A DNA stretch of 64,000 bases from Burkholderiales bacterium RIFCSPLOWO2_12_FULL_61_40 (GCA_001770935.1 MESI01000083.1:1-64000); one strand, 5' to 3'. Shown: positions 16,933-26,422, numbered from the stretch's first letter. Notes: generated from the letters alone by a model not told the origin. Made by a program: numbers and translations.

Positions 16933-17654
16933 CAATCACCAAGATGTGGTGCGTTTTTCGTCCTCGGCGCCAGCGCCTGGATCCGCTGCCACAGCACCGC
17001 CTTGGGCACGTTCATTTGCATCATTTGCATGCACCGCTCCAGACGGCCGGAACGGATCAACAAGCGGTCCATCGCCTTGGCGAGGTCCGTTTCGATGCTG
17101 CTGCCATAGGCTTGTCGGCTCTTGTCAAACGCTTGTTGCAGCAGTTTTTTTCCAGGCTGCATCATGGCCAGGTCGATCAGGTCACGGCTGAAGACGCTGT
17201 CGTCCGCCCATCGGTCGGAATTGGCCAGCAGCTTGCTGGTGGCCATGTCCAGCGGGGTCAGCGTCGCAATACCGCAAACGGCGTCCTGCGCGCCGGGGGT
17301 TTCCAGCGCCATGCGCCCTTCCAGGACAATTTCAAACTTGATGGGCTGTTGCTCGGCTTGCACGACGGTACGGATACCGTATTGGTCAGCCCGCACCTCG
17401 CGCAAGGTCTGCAACACAGCGCCCGGGCGGGCAAGCGCCTGCAAGGCCAGTGGCCCGGTCAGCAATTGGCGCAGGGCGCGGTAACCCGCAATGCGGGAAA
17501 CCAGAAAATCCATATCGACCGATTCCCGGTACTCGCCATAGCGCAATGCCATGGCCGTGCCACCACCAAAATAGCAGCCATGCTCAACAAGCAAAGAGGC
17601 GTTGAGCTTTTCGAGCACGGTGGCGATACGGCGGTGGTGGTCGCGCTCAAACAA
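16932..17654 (-). CDS. AbiEii/AbiGii-type nucleotidyltransferase toxin
   Basis: A 240-residue protein of the DUF1814 nucleotidyltransferase family, the toxin of type IV AbiE-like systems. The catalytic region runs from CYFGGGTAMALRYGEYRE to SVDMDF, giving the Gly-rich motif and the DxD metal-binding pair. Related toxins transfer nucleotides to tRNA or other RNAs. It has no ATG at the expected place: the likely start is TTG at 17654, overlapping the last codons of the upstream HTH gene by 8 bp, so translation is probably coupled to the antitoxin. It ends at the bidirectional terminator. Confidence 0.82.
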   Translation of the reverse strand: MFERDHHRRIATVLEKLNASLLVEHGCYFGGGTAMALRYGEYRESVDMDFLVSRIAGYRALRQLLTGPLALQALARPGAVLQTLREVRADQYGIRTVVQAEQQPIKFEIVLEGRMALETPGAQDAVCGIATLTPLDMATSKLLANSDRWADDSVFSRDLIDLAMMQPGKKLLQQAFDKSRQAYGSSIETDLAKAMDRLLIRSGRLERCMQMMQMNVPKAVLWQRIQALAPRTKNAPHLGD

Positions 17655-18150
17655 GCAGCTGCCCCTTTCCCAAGGTGCTGATCAGGGCATTCAGCAGAGT
17701 ACGTTCATGGGCCGCAATGACATTGGGGTCAAGATGGCGCCAATTGCGTTCATACACACCAAAAGCTTCTTCGGGCGTGAGTTCTGATGCCCCCGGAAGG
17801 TGCCATGCCAACTGCTGAAGCTGCGGGTAATCGGCCAGACGCAGCAAAGGTGGGACCGCGATGGCAGCCGGGTGCGTCTCCATGTCACTGCGCGCCGGGG
17901 CGTGCTGCAGGGGTAGGTCCACCAGATCAATGCCGAGCCCCAAGGCGTTCAATACGTTCAGGTAAGCGCCCATGGTGACCGAAGGTTCGCCGTGTTCTAT
18001 GCGGTGCAAAGTCACCCTGGACATGCCGGCAGCTTGCGCGGCCACACTGGCACTGACGCACAAGGCCTTTCGCCGCCCACGGATACCCTCCCCCAAAGCC
18101 TTGAGCTTGGCAGTCACATTGGGATCTAAGTTGGGAGACTGGGCTGGCAT
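17647..18150 (-). CDS. HTH (XRE-type) antitoxin partner of AbiEii-type toxin
   Basis: A 167-residue cytoplasmic protein. An XRE-type helix-turn-helix occupies about residues 15-65 (VAAQAAGMSRVTLHRIEHGE; VTMGAYLNVLNALGLGIDLV). A C-terminal domain of about 100 residues (LTPEEAFGVYERNWRHLDP) is probably the toxin-contacting part. ATG codons lie at 18162 and 18150; the first overlaps the putative -10 box TATAAT, so 18150 is preferred. It differs from the classic AbiEi fold, with an N-terminal XRE domain instead. It overlaps the toxin gene, as expected for a toxin-antitoxin operon. Confidence 0.76.
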   Translation of the reverse strand: MPAQSPNLDPNVTAKLKALGEGIRGRRKALCVSASVAAQAAGMSRVTLHRIEHGEPSVTMGAYLNVLNALGLGIDLVDLPLQHAPARSDMETHPAAIAVPPLLRLADYPQLQQLAWHLPGASELTPEEAFGVYERNWRHLDPNVIAAHERTLLNALISTLGKGQLLV

Positions 18151-18160
18151 AGTGTTTCTC

Positions 18161-18186
18161 ATTATAGGCAATACAAGAAAATTGCC
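18161..18186 (-). promoter_or_regulatory. Promoter and operator of the HTH/AbiEii operon
   Basis: On the minus strand TATAAT (18166-18161) directly follows an inverted repeat GGCAAT-8 bp-ATTGCC (18186-18167). The dyad lies in the -10/-35 spacer, where an autorepressing antitoxin would bind. No good -35 is visible. Confidence 0.55.
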
Positions 18187-18255
18187 TTTCTCCAAACTTG
18201 ATTTTTTCTGCCCCCGGCGCCTGCCACCCCGCACGCTGCCTGCGACAATTGGGGC

Positions 18256-19407
18256 ATGACCTCCTCCACACCCACCGCCCTAGACACCACCTTCAACCAC
18301 CTGCAAAACCCCACTTTTTTGCAAGCCTGCCTGCGCCAAGCCACGCCCTACACACCGCTGTGGATGATGCGCCAGGCCGGGCGCTATTTGCCTGAATACC
18401 GGGCCAGCCGCGCCAAGGCCGGCAGTTTCATGGGCCTGGCCACCAACCGCGACTACGCCACCGAGGTGACGCTGCAGCCGCTGGACCGCTACCCGCTGGA
18501 TGCCGCCATTTTGTTCAGCGACATCCTGACCGTGCCCGATGCCATGGGGCTGGGCCTGTCCTTTGCGCTGGGCGAAGGCCCCAAGTTTGCCCACCCGGTG
18601 CGCGACGAAGCGGCCGTGGCCCAGCTGGAAGTGCCCGACATGGCCAAGCTGCAATATGTGTTTGACGCCGTCAGCAGCATCCGCAAGGCGCTCACCCAGG
18701 CCGATGGCCGGGGCCGCGTGCCGCTGATCGGTTTCTCGGGCAGCCCCTGGACGCTGGCCTGCTACATGGTGGAAGGTGCTGGCTCGGACGACTACCGCCT
18801 GGTCAAGACCATGCTGTACAGCCGCCCCGACCTGATGCACCGCATGCTCACCGTCAACGCCGACTCGGTGGCGGCCTACCTGAACGCCCAAATCGACGCC
18901 GGTGCCCAGGCCGTGATGATTTTCGACAGCTGGGGCGGTGTGCTGGCCGACGGTGCGTTCCAGGAATTCTCCATGGCCTACACCGCCCGCGTGCTGGCCC
19001 AACTCAAGCGCATCGGCGCGCAGGGTGAGGTGATCCCCCGCATTGTGTTCACCAAAGGCGGCGGCCTGTGGCTACAGGACATGGCAACGCTGGACTGCGA
19101 TGTGCTGGGCCTGGACTGGACCGTGAACCTGGCTGCCGCCCGCGCGCTGGTCGGCGGCATTGAAAACGGCCCCGGCAAGGCTTTGCAAGGCAATATCGAT
19201 CCCAATGTGCTGTTTGCCCCGCCAGCCCAGATTGCCACCGAAGTGACCCGGGTGCTGGACAGTTTTGGTGCACCGTACCAAGGCAGCGGCAGCGGCCCCA
19301 CCCACATTTTCAACCTGGGGCATGGCATCAGCCAGCACACCCCACCGGAACACGTGGCAGCCCTGGTGGACGCGGTGCACAGCCATTCGCGCCAATTGCG
19401 CCGTTAA
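18256..19407 (+). CDS. hemE: Uroporphyrinogen decarboxylase
   Basis: A 383-residue cytoplasmic enzyme that converts uroporphyrinogen III to coproporphyrinogen III in haem synthesis. Signatures are [16 protein letters not shown] near residue 35, with the substrate-binding Arg residues, [16 protein letters not shown], and [16 protein letters not shown]. The C-terminal [16 protein letters not shown] is typical. It is full length. It is followed by a 372-bp AT-rich gap holding DnaA-box-like sites, then priA. Confidence 0.96.
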   Translation: MTSSTPTALDTTFNHLQNPTFLQACLRQATPYTPLWMMRQAGRYLPEYRASRAKAGSFMGLATNRDYATEVTLQPLDRYPLDAAILFSDILTVPDAMGLGLSFALGEGPKFAHPVRDEAAVAQLEVPDMAKLQYVFDAVSSIRKALTQADGRGRVPLIGFSGSPWTLACYMVEGAGSDDYRLVKTMLYSRPDLMHRMLTVNADSVAAYLNAQIDAGAQAVMIFDSWGGVLADGAFQEFSMAYTARVLAQLKRIGAQGEVIPRIVFTKGGGLWLQDMATLDCDVLGLDWTVNLAAARALVGGIENGPGKALQGNIDPNVLFAPPAQIATEVTRVLDSFGAPYQGSGSGPTHIFNLGHGISQHTPPEHVAALVDAVHSHSRQLRR

Positions 19408-19450
19408 ATTGCCTACCACTTTTTAGGTGCGATTTCAGACCGGACTGTGG

Positions 19451-19735
19451 CACTTATGCACAAAATCAGGTAAGTAAAGACTACTGCACCCCCTGTTTTG
19501 AAAAGGGGTGCTACGAAAGCCATAGCGAAGCTAAGTCATTGATTCATAAGGGTTTTGAATTTTGCTTTTTTTGTAGGCAATGTAGTGAAGGCCTTGATTG
19601 ACGGGCCTTTGGCAGGGTCCAAGGCGAGATATCAACAAAGTTATCCACAGAAATTTTGGATTAAGCGCTAATTCCTTTGAAATCAAGCACTTAGCCCCTA
19701 TTTCGCAAGAAAACATCAACTAAGCACCCCAAGTG
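19451..19735. repeat. Direct repeat A with two DnaA-box-like sites, upstream of priA
   Basis: This fills most of the gene-free stretch between hemE and priA. It carries TTATGCACA (19454-19462) and TTATCCACA (19641-19649), the latter a consensus DnaA box within ATCAACAAAGTTATCCACAG. An AT-rich segment (GGGTTTTGAATTTTGC then TTTTTTTGTAGGC) lies between them. A diverged copy with identical 187-bp box spacing lies downstream of priA at 22055-22336. The priA promoter must also be in this stretch, but I see no convincing -35/-10. Confidence 0.7.
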
Positions 19736-19779
19736 AATTTTCGTTATACGAAATATCGCCCATTGCGGCCCTCCGGTCC

Positions 19780-22008
19780 ATGAGTCACGCACTGGGGGTA
19801 CTCGTCCACACCCCGGCGCATGCACGCCTGGGCCCGGTGCTCACTTACCAAAGTGAATGCCTGCTTCCCCCCGGAACCCTGGTGCGGGTGCCCTTGGGCA
19901 CGCGTGAAACACTGGGGGTGGTGTGGGACAGCCAGTCGATGGATGCGACCGAAGCGATCGACCCCGCCAAGGTGCGCGCCGTGGCAGGCGCTTTGGAGGG
20001 CATTGCCCCCTTGCGTGCCACATGGCAACAACTGGTCACGTTTGCCGCGCACTATTACCAGCGCTCGGTCGGTGAAGTGGCCCTGGCGGCGCTTCCGCCC
20101 CAGTTGCGCGATTTGTCGCCCGCACAAATGCAGCGCCGCCTGCAGCGCGGCATCTCCAAAACTGCGGCGGCAGACGCGCCCGCGGCAAGCCCCGTGTCCG
20201 ATGCGCCAGCCCTGTCCCCGGAGCAGGCCCATGTCGTCACCCAGATTGAAAACCAAAGCGGGCCTTTTTTGCTGTTTGGCGCCACCGGCAGCGGAAAAAC
20301 CGAGGTTTACCTGCACTGTGTGCACACCGTGTTGGCCCAAGACCCCGGTGCCCAGGCCCTGGTGATGGTGCCCGAGATCAACCTGACACCCCAGTTGGAG
20401 GCACGTTTCAAAGCGCGTTTTGTCCCCCTGTACGGGGAGCAGGCCGTGGTCTCCCTGCACAGCGGCATGACCAACCCGCAACGGCTGAAAAGTTGGCTGG
20501 CGGCCCACAGCGGCGCGGCGCGCATTGTGCTGGGCACCCGCATGGCGGTATTTGCCAGCCTGCCCCTGCTCCGCTTGATCGTGGTGGACGAAGAACACGA
20601 CCCCAGCTACAAAAGCGGCGAAGGCGCACGCTACTCGGCGCGGGACCTGGCGGTGTACCGCGGACGGCTGGAAGGCGCCAAAGTGCTGCTGGGCTCGGCC
20701 ACGCCCTCGCTGGAGAGTTGGTACCAGAGCCGCCCCGCCGCCGAGGGCGGACGCTACCTGCGGCTGCACATGCCCAGCCGCATTGGTGCCTCCGGCGCCA
20801 CCTCCAGCCCCAACGATGCCCCCGCAACCACCGCCCAGCAGGCCATGCGAAGCACGGCAGGTACGCCAGCGGGCCTGCCGCTGGTGCGCCGGGTGGACAT
20901 GAACCACCAGCCCCGCAAGGCGGTGTTTTCGCTGCCGCTGCTGGACGCCATCAAAGAGCGGGTGGCGCGCGGTGAACAGTGCATGGTCTTTCTGAACCGG
21001 CGCGGCTACGCCCCGGTGTTGCACTGCACCGACTGCGACTGGAAAAGCGAATGCACCAACTGCAGCGCCTTTCGGGTGTTCCACAAAATTGACCGCACCC
21101 TGCGTTGCCACCACTGTGGCTTTACCGAACGCGTGCCCCGCACCTGCCCGGCCTGCGGCAACCCTGACATCACCCCGCTGGGGCGCGGCACCGAACAGAT
21201 CGAAGAGCACCTGGCCCAATTGCTGGCCGATGTGCGCCGCCCCCACTCCACCAGCCCGGAATGTCCCGAAGGCGAGCCCCTGCGCGTCGCCCGCATCGAT
21301 GCCGACAGCACGCGGCTCAAAGGCGCGCTGGAATCGCAGCTGGCCGCCGTACACGCAGGTGACGTGGATGTGCTGGTGGGCACCCAGATGATCGCCAAGG
21401 GCCACGACTTTCGCCGCATCACCCTGGTGGCAGCGGTCAACCCCGATGGGGCGCTGTTTTCCAGCGACTTCCGGGCACCCGAACGTTTGTTCAGCCTGCT
21501 GATGCAGGCGGCCGGGCGCGCCGGGCGCGACGCCAGCCTGGGCGGGAACAGCGAAGTCTGGATTCAGACCTTTCAACCGGCCCACCCGCTGTATGCCGCC
21601 CTGAAACAATACGACTACCCGGCTTTCGCGGCGCAACAACTCCAGGAGCGTGAACAGGCCGGCATGCCGCCCTTTTGCGCCCAGGCCCTGGTGCGTGCCG
21701 ACGCCCGCACCCAGGAGGCCGCCCAGGCCTTTCTGAATGCGGCCCGTGTCGGAGCCCACACTGACATGCCCCTGTGGGAAGGTTGGTCTGAGGTTCTGGC
21801 ACAGGTGACCCTGTACCCGGCGGTGCCCATGAGCATCCAGCGGGTGGCCAATATTGAACGGGCCCAGATGCTGCTGGAAAGCCCGTCGCGCTCCGCATTG
21901 CAGCGATTTCTGCAGGGCTGGCACAGCGTGCTGCAAGCCACCCGAACCCACCCCGAATGCAAAGGCCTGATCCGCTGGGCAGTGGACGTGGACCCATTGG
22001 CTGTTTGA
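19780..22008 (+). CDS. priA: Primosomal protein N' (replication restart helicase PriA)
   Basis: A 742-residue DNA helicase that reloads the replisome at stalled forks. An N-terminal 3'-end-binding domain is followed by Walker A (LFGATGSGKTEVYL, about 165-180) and the DEEH box (LIVVDEEHDPSYKS). The insertion with zinc-binding Cys pairs reads LHCTDCDWKSECTNCSAF and CHHCGFTERVPRTCPACG. Helicase motifs V and VI are in GTQMIAKGHDF and QAAGRAGRD. It is full length. Both flanks carry the DnaA-box direct repeats, an unusual setting for this gene. Confidence 0.96.
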   Translation: MSHALGVLVHTPAHARLGPVLTYQSECLLPPGTLVRVPLGTRETLGVVWDSQSMDATEAIDPAKVRAVAGALEGIAPLRATWQQLVTFAAHYYQRSVGEVALAALPPQLRDLSPAQMQRRLQRGISKTAAADAPAASPVSDAPALSPEQAHVVTQIENQSGPFLLFGATGSGKTEVYLHCVHTVLAQDPGAQALVMVPEINLTPQLEARFKARFVPLYGEQAVVSLHSGMTNPQRLKSWLAAHSGAARIVLGTRMAVFASLPLLRLIVVDEEHDPSYKSGEGARYSARDLAVYRGRLEGAKVLLGSATPSLESWYQSRPAAEGGRYLRLHMPSRIGASGATSSPNDAPATTAQQAMRSTAGTPAGLPLVRRVDMNHQPRKAVFSLPLLDAIKERVARGEQCMVFLNRRGYAPVLHCTDCDWKSECTNCSAFRVFHKIDRTLRCHHCGFTERVPRTCPACGNPDITPLGRGTEQIEEHLAQLLADVRRPHSTSPECPEGEPLRVARIDADSTRLKGALESQLAAVHAGDVDVLVGTQMIAKGHDFRRITLVAAVNPDGALFSSDFRAPERLFSLLMQAAGRAGRDASLGGNSEVWIQTFQPAHPLYAALKQYDYPAFAAQQLQEREQAGMPPFCAQALVRADARTQEAAQAFLNAARVGAHTDMPLWEGWSEVLAQVTLYPAVPMSIQRVANIERAQMLLESPSRSALQRFLQGWHSVLQATRTHPECKGLIRWAVDVDPLAV

Positions 22009-22054
22009 GGAGGTTCCTCCCATTTTTTGCAGCCCAAATCTGTACGGGCTCCCA

Positions 22055-22336
22055 AACTTATGCACAAAATCCACAGCCAAGACCCCAGTCCCTTGCTACC
22101 GGGCGCATCGGCGCTACAAAAGGCATAGCGATTACAAGGTGTTGATTTACAAAGGTTTTTTAATTTTGCCTTTTTCGTAGGCAACCTGGCCACAGGCTGG
22201 GTGGACAGGCCTTGGGCGGGATTCAAGACCGGATATCAACAAAGTTATCCACAGATTCCACAAATCCAATGCAAAGCCCTTCTGAATCAAACACTTAGCG
22301 TCCATTTCCAGAAAAAGCATGAAATGAACACCCCAA
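22055..22336. repeat. Direct repeat B with two DnaA-box-like sites, downstream of priA
   Basis: This fills most of the gene-free stretch 22009-22354. It carries TTATGCACA (22058-22066) and TTATCCACA (22245-22253), again 187 bp apart. Shared blocks with repeat A are ACTTATGCACAAAATC, GATATCAACAAAGTTATCCA, TCAA-CACTTAG and ACACCCCAAG-type ends. The rest is clearly diverged, so the duplication is not recent or the sites are under selection. Confidence 0.7.
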
Positions 22337-22354
22337 GCAAGCGTTGGCGCCCCC

Positions 22355-23332
22355 TCAGGTCATCAAAGCCACAGCGCCCGAAAAGGTAAAAAACGCCGCC
22401 GCGGTGGACACCAGAATGATGCGGGCGATGCGCCCGTTGTCCGCCCCAAAGCGCTCGGCCAGCAAAGACACATTGCTGGCACTGGGCAAAGCCGCCAGCA
22501 GCACCAGCACCGTCAAGGCGAAACGGTCCAGGGGCACCCCCAGCGTAATTGCGCCCCCGCCGACCAGCAACACCAGCAGCGGGTGCAAAAACAGCTTGAT
22601 GAGCGCCACCGGCACAAATTCGGCCCAGTGCACGGGATGTGCCTCCCCCGCCAGCGCGAGCATCTGCGAACGTGCCAGCACGGCGCCAATGGTGAACAGC
22701 GCCACCGGCGAGGCGGCATCGGCCAACAAACCTACCGTGTTCACCACGGGTTTGGGCAAATCCAGTTGCAAAAAGGACACCAAGGCACCGGCCAGAATGG
22801 ACCAGGGCATGGGGTTGGCGGCCACGCCTTTGAGGGCATTCTTGGCCGCCTGCCCCGCCGAAATACCGCCGCTGCCAGCAGCATGCTCCCCCAAGCGAGA
22901 CAGCGCAATACACAGCGAGGAGGTGATCACCATGTCGACCATGATGGTGACAATCGCCGGCCCGGCAGCTTTCGGCCCCAGCAGCGCCACCAGCAGCGGC
23001 ACGCCCATGAAGCCGGTGTTGGGAAACGCCCCCACCAAAGCGCCAAACGCCGCATCGTTCCAGCCAATGCGCCCATGCAGGGTAACCGCCACGACAAAAC
23101 CCACCATGACCAGTGCGCACAACAGGTAGGTGAGCGCCACGCTGGGGTCCAGCAATTCCGCAATCGGGGTCGAGGCACCGAAACGGTACAAGAGACACGG
23201 CAGCGCAAAAAACAGCACAAAACCATTCATGCCGGGAATGGCCTGCAGCGGCAACATGCCCCGGCGGGCGGCAAGGTAGCCGCACAGCACCAGCGCGAAA
23301 AAAGGAAAGGTGACGGTCAGGATTTGTAGCAC
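22355..23332 (-). CDS. AEC-family (auxin efflux carrier-like) transporter
   Basis: A 325-residue inner-membrane protein with about ten hydrophobic segments in two halves. The N-terminal half has VLCGYLAARRGMLP and FFALPCLLYRFG; the middle has GAFPNTGFMGVPLLVALLGP, the conserved AEC gate motif. The family carries carboxylates or amino acids; the substrate is unknown. The open frame extends upstream to 23482, but the added residues are low-complexity. GTG at 23332 (VLQILTVTFPFFALV) gives the normal family N-terminus. Confidence 0.83.
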   Translation of the reverse strand: MLQILTVTFPFFALVLCGYLAARRGMLPLQAIPGMNGFVLFFALPCLLYRFGASTPIAELLDPSVALTYLLCALVMVGFVVAVTLHGRIGWNDAAFGALVGAFPNTGFMGVPLLVALLGPKAAGPAIVTIMVDMVITSSLCIALSRLGEHAAGSGGISAGQAAKNALKGVAANPMPWSILAGALVSFLQLDLPKPVVNTVGLLADAASPVALFTIGAVLARSQMLALAGEAHPVHWAEFVPVALIKLFLHPLLVLLVGGGAITLGVPLDRFALTVLVLLAALPSASNVSLLAERFGADNGRIARIILVSTAAAFFTFSGAVALMT

Positions 23333-23461
23333 CCGGGGATTGTCAGGGCATTTCGGGTCCTTCCGTCCGCAGCCGTTAAGATGGCGGGCTTGGCCGGTGG
23401 CATGAACCCTGTGCCATCGCCCCCTGATTCGATTCCGATTCCGATCCCCACCTCCTCCTGC

Positions 23462-25600
23462 ATGTCTGCCCCTCCCTCCCACGGCCTGAACCCGGCCCAG
23501 CTAGAAGCCGTCAACTACCTGAACGGCCCCTGCCTGGTGCTGGCCGGGGCAGGCTCGGGCAAGACCCGGGTGATCACCCACAAAATTGGACGCTTGATCG
23601 AGTCCGGCATGCCGGCGCAGCGCATTGCCGCCATCACCTTTACCAACAAGGCCGCCGCTGAAATGCGCGAGCGCGCCAAAGGCCTGATTGGCCGCTCCGC
23701 CAAAGACGTGGTGGTGTGCACCTTCCACGCACTGGGCGTGCGTATGCTGCGCCTGGATGGCGCGGCGCTGGGGCTCAAACCCCAGTTCAGCATTCTGGAC
23801 AGTGACGACGTCACCGGCATCCTCAAAGACGCGGGAGGCACCGTGGATACAGCCACCGCCCGCCAAATGCAGTGGACCATCAGCGGCTGGAAGAGCGCCG
23901 GGCTCAACGCCACCCAGGCCTTGGCGCTGGCCGCCGACGACAACGAACGCATCACCGCGACCGTCATGGCGCGTTATGAAGAGCGCCTCACTGCCTACCA
24001 AAGCGTGGATTTTGACGATCTGATCAGCCTGCCCCTGAAACTGCTGCGCGATTACCCGGAAGTGCGCCGCAAATGGCAGGGCCTGATGGGCCATGTGCTG
24101 GTGGACGAATACCAGGACACCAACGCCACCCAGTACGAGGTCTTGAAGCTGCTGGTGGGTGGCCCTCCACCGGACGAAGCCCGCTTCACCGCCGTGGGCG
24201 ACGACGACCAGTCCATCTACGGCTGGCGCGGTGCTACGCTGGACAACCTGAAAAAGCTACCGGTGGAATTTCCCGCGCTCAAGGTGATCAAGTTGGAGCA
24301 GAACTACCGTTCCACCAGCGCCATCCTGCGCGCCGCCAACAACGTGATCGGCCCCAACCCCAAGCTCTACCCCAAAACGCTCTTCAGTGAATTGGGCGAG
24401 GGCGAGCCGGTGCGCGTGGTGGACGCCGACAACGAGGAACACGAGGCCGAACGCGCCGTGGCCCGCATCCAGAGCCTGCGCGCCGAGGGCGCCCTGGCGC
24501 AGGCGGGCAAGCAGTACAAAGAGTTTCGTGACTTTGCGGTACTGTACCGCGCCAACCACCAGGCCAAACCCTTTGAAAAAGCGCTGCGCAAGGCCGGTAT
24601 CCCGTACAAGGTGTCGGGCGGCCAAAGTTTTTTTGACCGGGCCGAAATCCGCGACCTGTGCGCCTGGTTCCGGCTGTGGGCCAACAACGACGACGACCCG
24701 GCATTTCTGCGCTGCGTCACCACGCCCAAGCGCGGCATTGGCCACACCACGCTGGGCACGCTGGGCGTGTTTGCCAGCCAGTACAAGCTCAGCCTGTTCG
24801 AGTCCTTGTTTTCCTCGTCGCTGAGCAGCGTGCTCAGCGCCAAGGCCCTGGGCAGCCTGCACGAGTTTGGCCGCTACATCAACGACCTGGAGTTTCGCGC
24901 CCGCAAGACCGAGGGGGCGGAGGCCGCACGGGCGTTCCTGAACGAGTGGCTCAAAGAGATTGATTACGAAAAGCACCTCTACGACGGCGAGGACAGCGAA
25001 AAGGCCGCCTCATCCAAGTGGAGCAATGTGATGGAATTTTGCGACTGGATGGCCCAGCGCTGCGGGGGCCAACTCGACGACACGGCGGGCGTGGCGACGA
25101 CCCGTGAAATCAAAAATTTGCTGGAAGTGGCACAAACCATCGCGCTCCTGTCCACCATCAGCGAGCGCGAAAAAGACCAGGACGTGGTGACGCTCTCCAC
25201 CCTGCACGCTTCCAAGGGCCTGGAGTGGCCCCATGTGATGCTGGTGGGGGTGACCGAGGGCATGCTGCCCTTCAAACTGGGCGATGGCGCGGACACGCTG
25301 GGGGGCTCCACCCAGGCCGATGAATCCGCCAATGAAGACATGGCCATCCGCCTGCAGGAGGAGCGCCGCCTGATGTACGTGGGCATCACCCGCGCCCAAC
25401 GCAGCCTGGCCGTGAGCTGGACCCGCCGACGCAAAAAGGGCCGTGAGTTGGTGGCCGCACAGCCCAGCCGCTTCATTGCCGAAATGGGGCTAGACCAGAC
25501 CACGGTGCGTGAAGACCCGCGCGAGAAGCTCAAGGCTTTGCGGGCCGAGTTTGCCAAGAAGGCCCAGGAAAACGCGGCTGCCGCAGCGCTGGTGCGCTAA
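23462..25600 (+). CDS. rep: ATP-dependent DNA helicase Rep (UvrD/Rep, SF1A)
   Basis: A 712-residue 3'-5' helicase closely matching E. coli Rep. Visible are the Q-motif LNPAQLEAVNYLNGP, Walker A LAGAGSGKTRVIT, ITFTNKAAAEMRERAKG, Walker B LVDEYQDTNATQYE, GDDDQSIYGWRGA, LEQNYRST, TLHASKGLEWP and the C-terminal YVGITRAQRSLAVSW. Rep clears proteins ahead of forks and works with PriA in restart. The two genes lie in the same 6-kb stretch with the AEC gene between. An upstream in-frame ATG (23381) adds 27 Pro-rich residues and overlaps the AEC start region, so 23462 is preferred. Confidence 0.93.
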   Translation: MSAPPSHGLNPAQLEAVNYLNGPCLVLAGAGSGKTRVITHKIGRLIESGMPAQRIAAITFTNKAAAEMRERAKGLIGRSAKDVVVCTFHALGVRMLRLDGAALGLKPQFSILDSDDVTGILKDAGGTVDTATARQMQWTISGWKSAGLNATQALALAADDNERITATVMARYEERLTAYQSVDFDDLISLPLKLLRDYPEVRRKWQGLMGHVLVDEYQDTNATQYEVLKLLVGGPPPDEARFTAVGDDDQSIYGWRGATLDNLKKLPVEFPALKVIKLEQNYRSTSAILRAANNVIGPNPKLYPKTLFSELGEGEPVRVVDADNEEHEAERAVARIQSLRAEGALAQAGKQYKEFRDFAVLYRANHQAKPFEKALRKAGIPYKVSGGQSFFDRAEIRDLCAWFRLWANNDDDPAFLRCVTTPKRGIGHTTLGTLGVFASQYKLSLFESLFSSSLSSVLSAKALGSLHEFGRYINDLEFRARKTEGAEAARAFLNEWLKEIDYEKHLYDGEDSEKAASSKWSNVMEFCDWMAQRCGGQLDDTAGVATTREIKNLLEVAQTIALLSTISEREKDQDVVTLSTLHASKGLEWPHVMLVGVTEGMLPFKLGDGADTLGGSTQADESANEDMAIRLQEERRLMYVGITRAQRSLAVSWTRRRKKGRELVAAQPSRFIAEMGLDQTTVREDPREKLKALRAEFAKKAQENAAAAALVR

Positions 25601-25641
25601 ACCACCGATATGGCCGGGCGCGTATCAGTCTTTGCGCTTAG

Positions 25642-26193
25642 CTACCGCGTTCCATCCAGTCCCGCGCGCACGGTCGGATCGAACGCGGAACCGTTGCCCG
25701 CGCCGGGCGCCCCAAATTGTTGGTCGTGCAGGTCCACCAAGGTCATCATGGCATCGACGGCTTTTTGGTTGAAGCCGACGCGGGCTTGCCCCATGCCGTC
25801 CCCCCCACTCATGATCAGCTTGTTGATGTAGACACTGCACCCTTTGTCACCCCACAATGAGCGAATGGTGTTGGCAATACGCTGGTGGTGCATTTCCACG
25901 ACTTCCAGCGCGTTGTTGACTTGCCGCTCCAGGGGAATATCTTCCAAGGCCATGGGCTGGGTAGGAACGTCAAAGTCGTCCTGCACACCACTGTGGCCCG
26001 CTGACAAGGCCTCTTTGGCCTTTTCGTCCGGCAAATGACTCAACCGGGAGTCCTGGTCCGCCAATGCGCTGTCCCACAAGCCCCACCCGGTTTCCGGGTC
26101 GTCTTCAATCACCTCCAGCCCGCGCGCCACCCGTCCACCTTTTGCGGGTGTACTTTCCGATTTTTTCCCCTTGCCAAGAAACCGACTGAACAT
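25642..26193 (-). CDS. Hypothetical protein, 183 aa
   Basis: I do not recognise a family. The protein starts with a basic segment (MFSRFLGKGKKSESTPAKGG), continues with an acidic region (VIEDDPETGWGLWDSALADQ) and then a helical part (VEMHHQRIANTIRSLWGDKG). There is no signal peptide or membrane helix. It is convergent with rep and divergent from queA across a 229-bp gap in which I see only a short GTGGC-TTC-GCCAC hairpin. Codon use matches the neighbours, and the frame is clean over its length, so it is probably a real gene. Confidence 0.62.
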   Translation of the reverse strand: MFSRFLGKGKKSESTPAKGGRVARGLEVIEDDPETGWGLWDSALADQDSRLSHLPDEKAKEALSAGHSGVQDDFDVPTQPMALEDIPLERQVNNALEVVEMHHQRIANTIRSLWGDKGCSVYINKLIMSGGDGMGQARVGFNQKAVDAMMTLVDLHDQQFGAPGAGNGSAFDPTVRAGLDGTR

Positions 26194-26422
26194 GAAGTGT
26201 CCTTTAATTTTTCGTGGATATTACTCCAGTGCAAGTGGCTTCGCCACCGCATCATGAAACAGCACATTCGGGTCCGCAATTTGAAAAAAAATCCCCCGGC
26301 GGGGTATGGTGAACCGTCGGCTGCGCCCGTGCGCCCAAAATCCTGCGCAAAGGCAGCGTCCTGGCTGCGACAATGGCGCTCTTTCAATTCCTTGGTACGG
26401 GTTTGTTCAACCCTCAAGCACT

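Noticed and set aside
19744..22080. 778-aa minus-strand open frame over priA
   Set aside because: It is composed of low-complexity Gly/His/Gln residues typical of the high-GC antisense frame; priA on the other strand is unambiguous.
23333..23482. Longer N-terminus for the AEC transporter
   Set aside because: The extra 50 residues are Arg/Gly-rich and lack family similarity; GTG 23332 gives the normal first membrane helix.
26232..26244. GTGGC-TTC-GCCAC hairpin upstream of queA as a terminator
   Set aside because: The stem is only five bases, without a T-tract, and in a divergent promoter gap.
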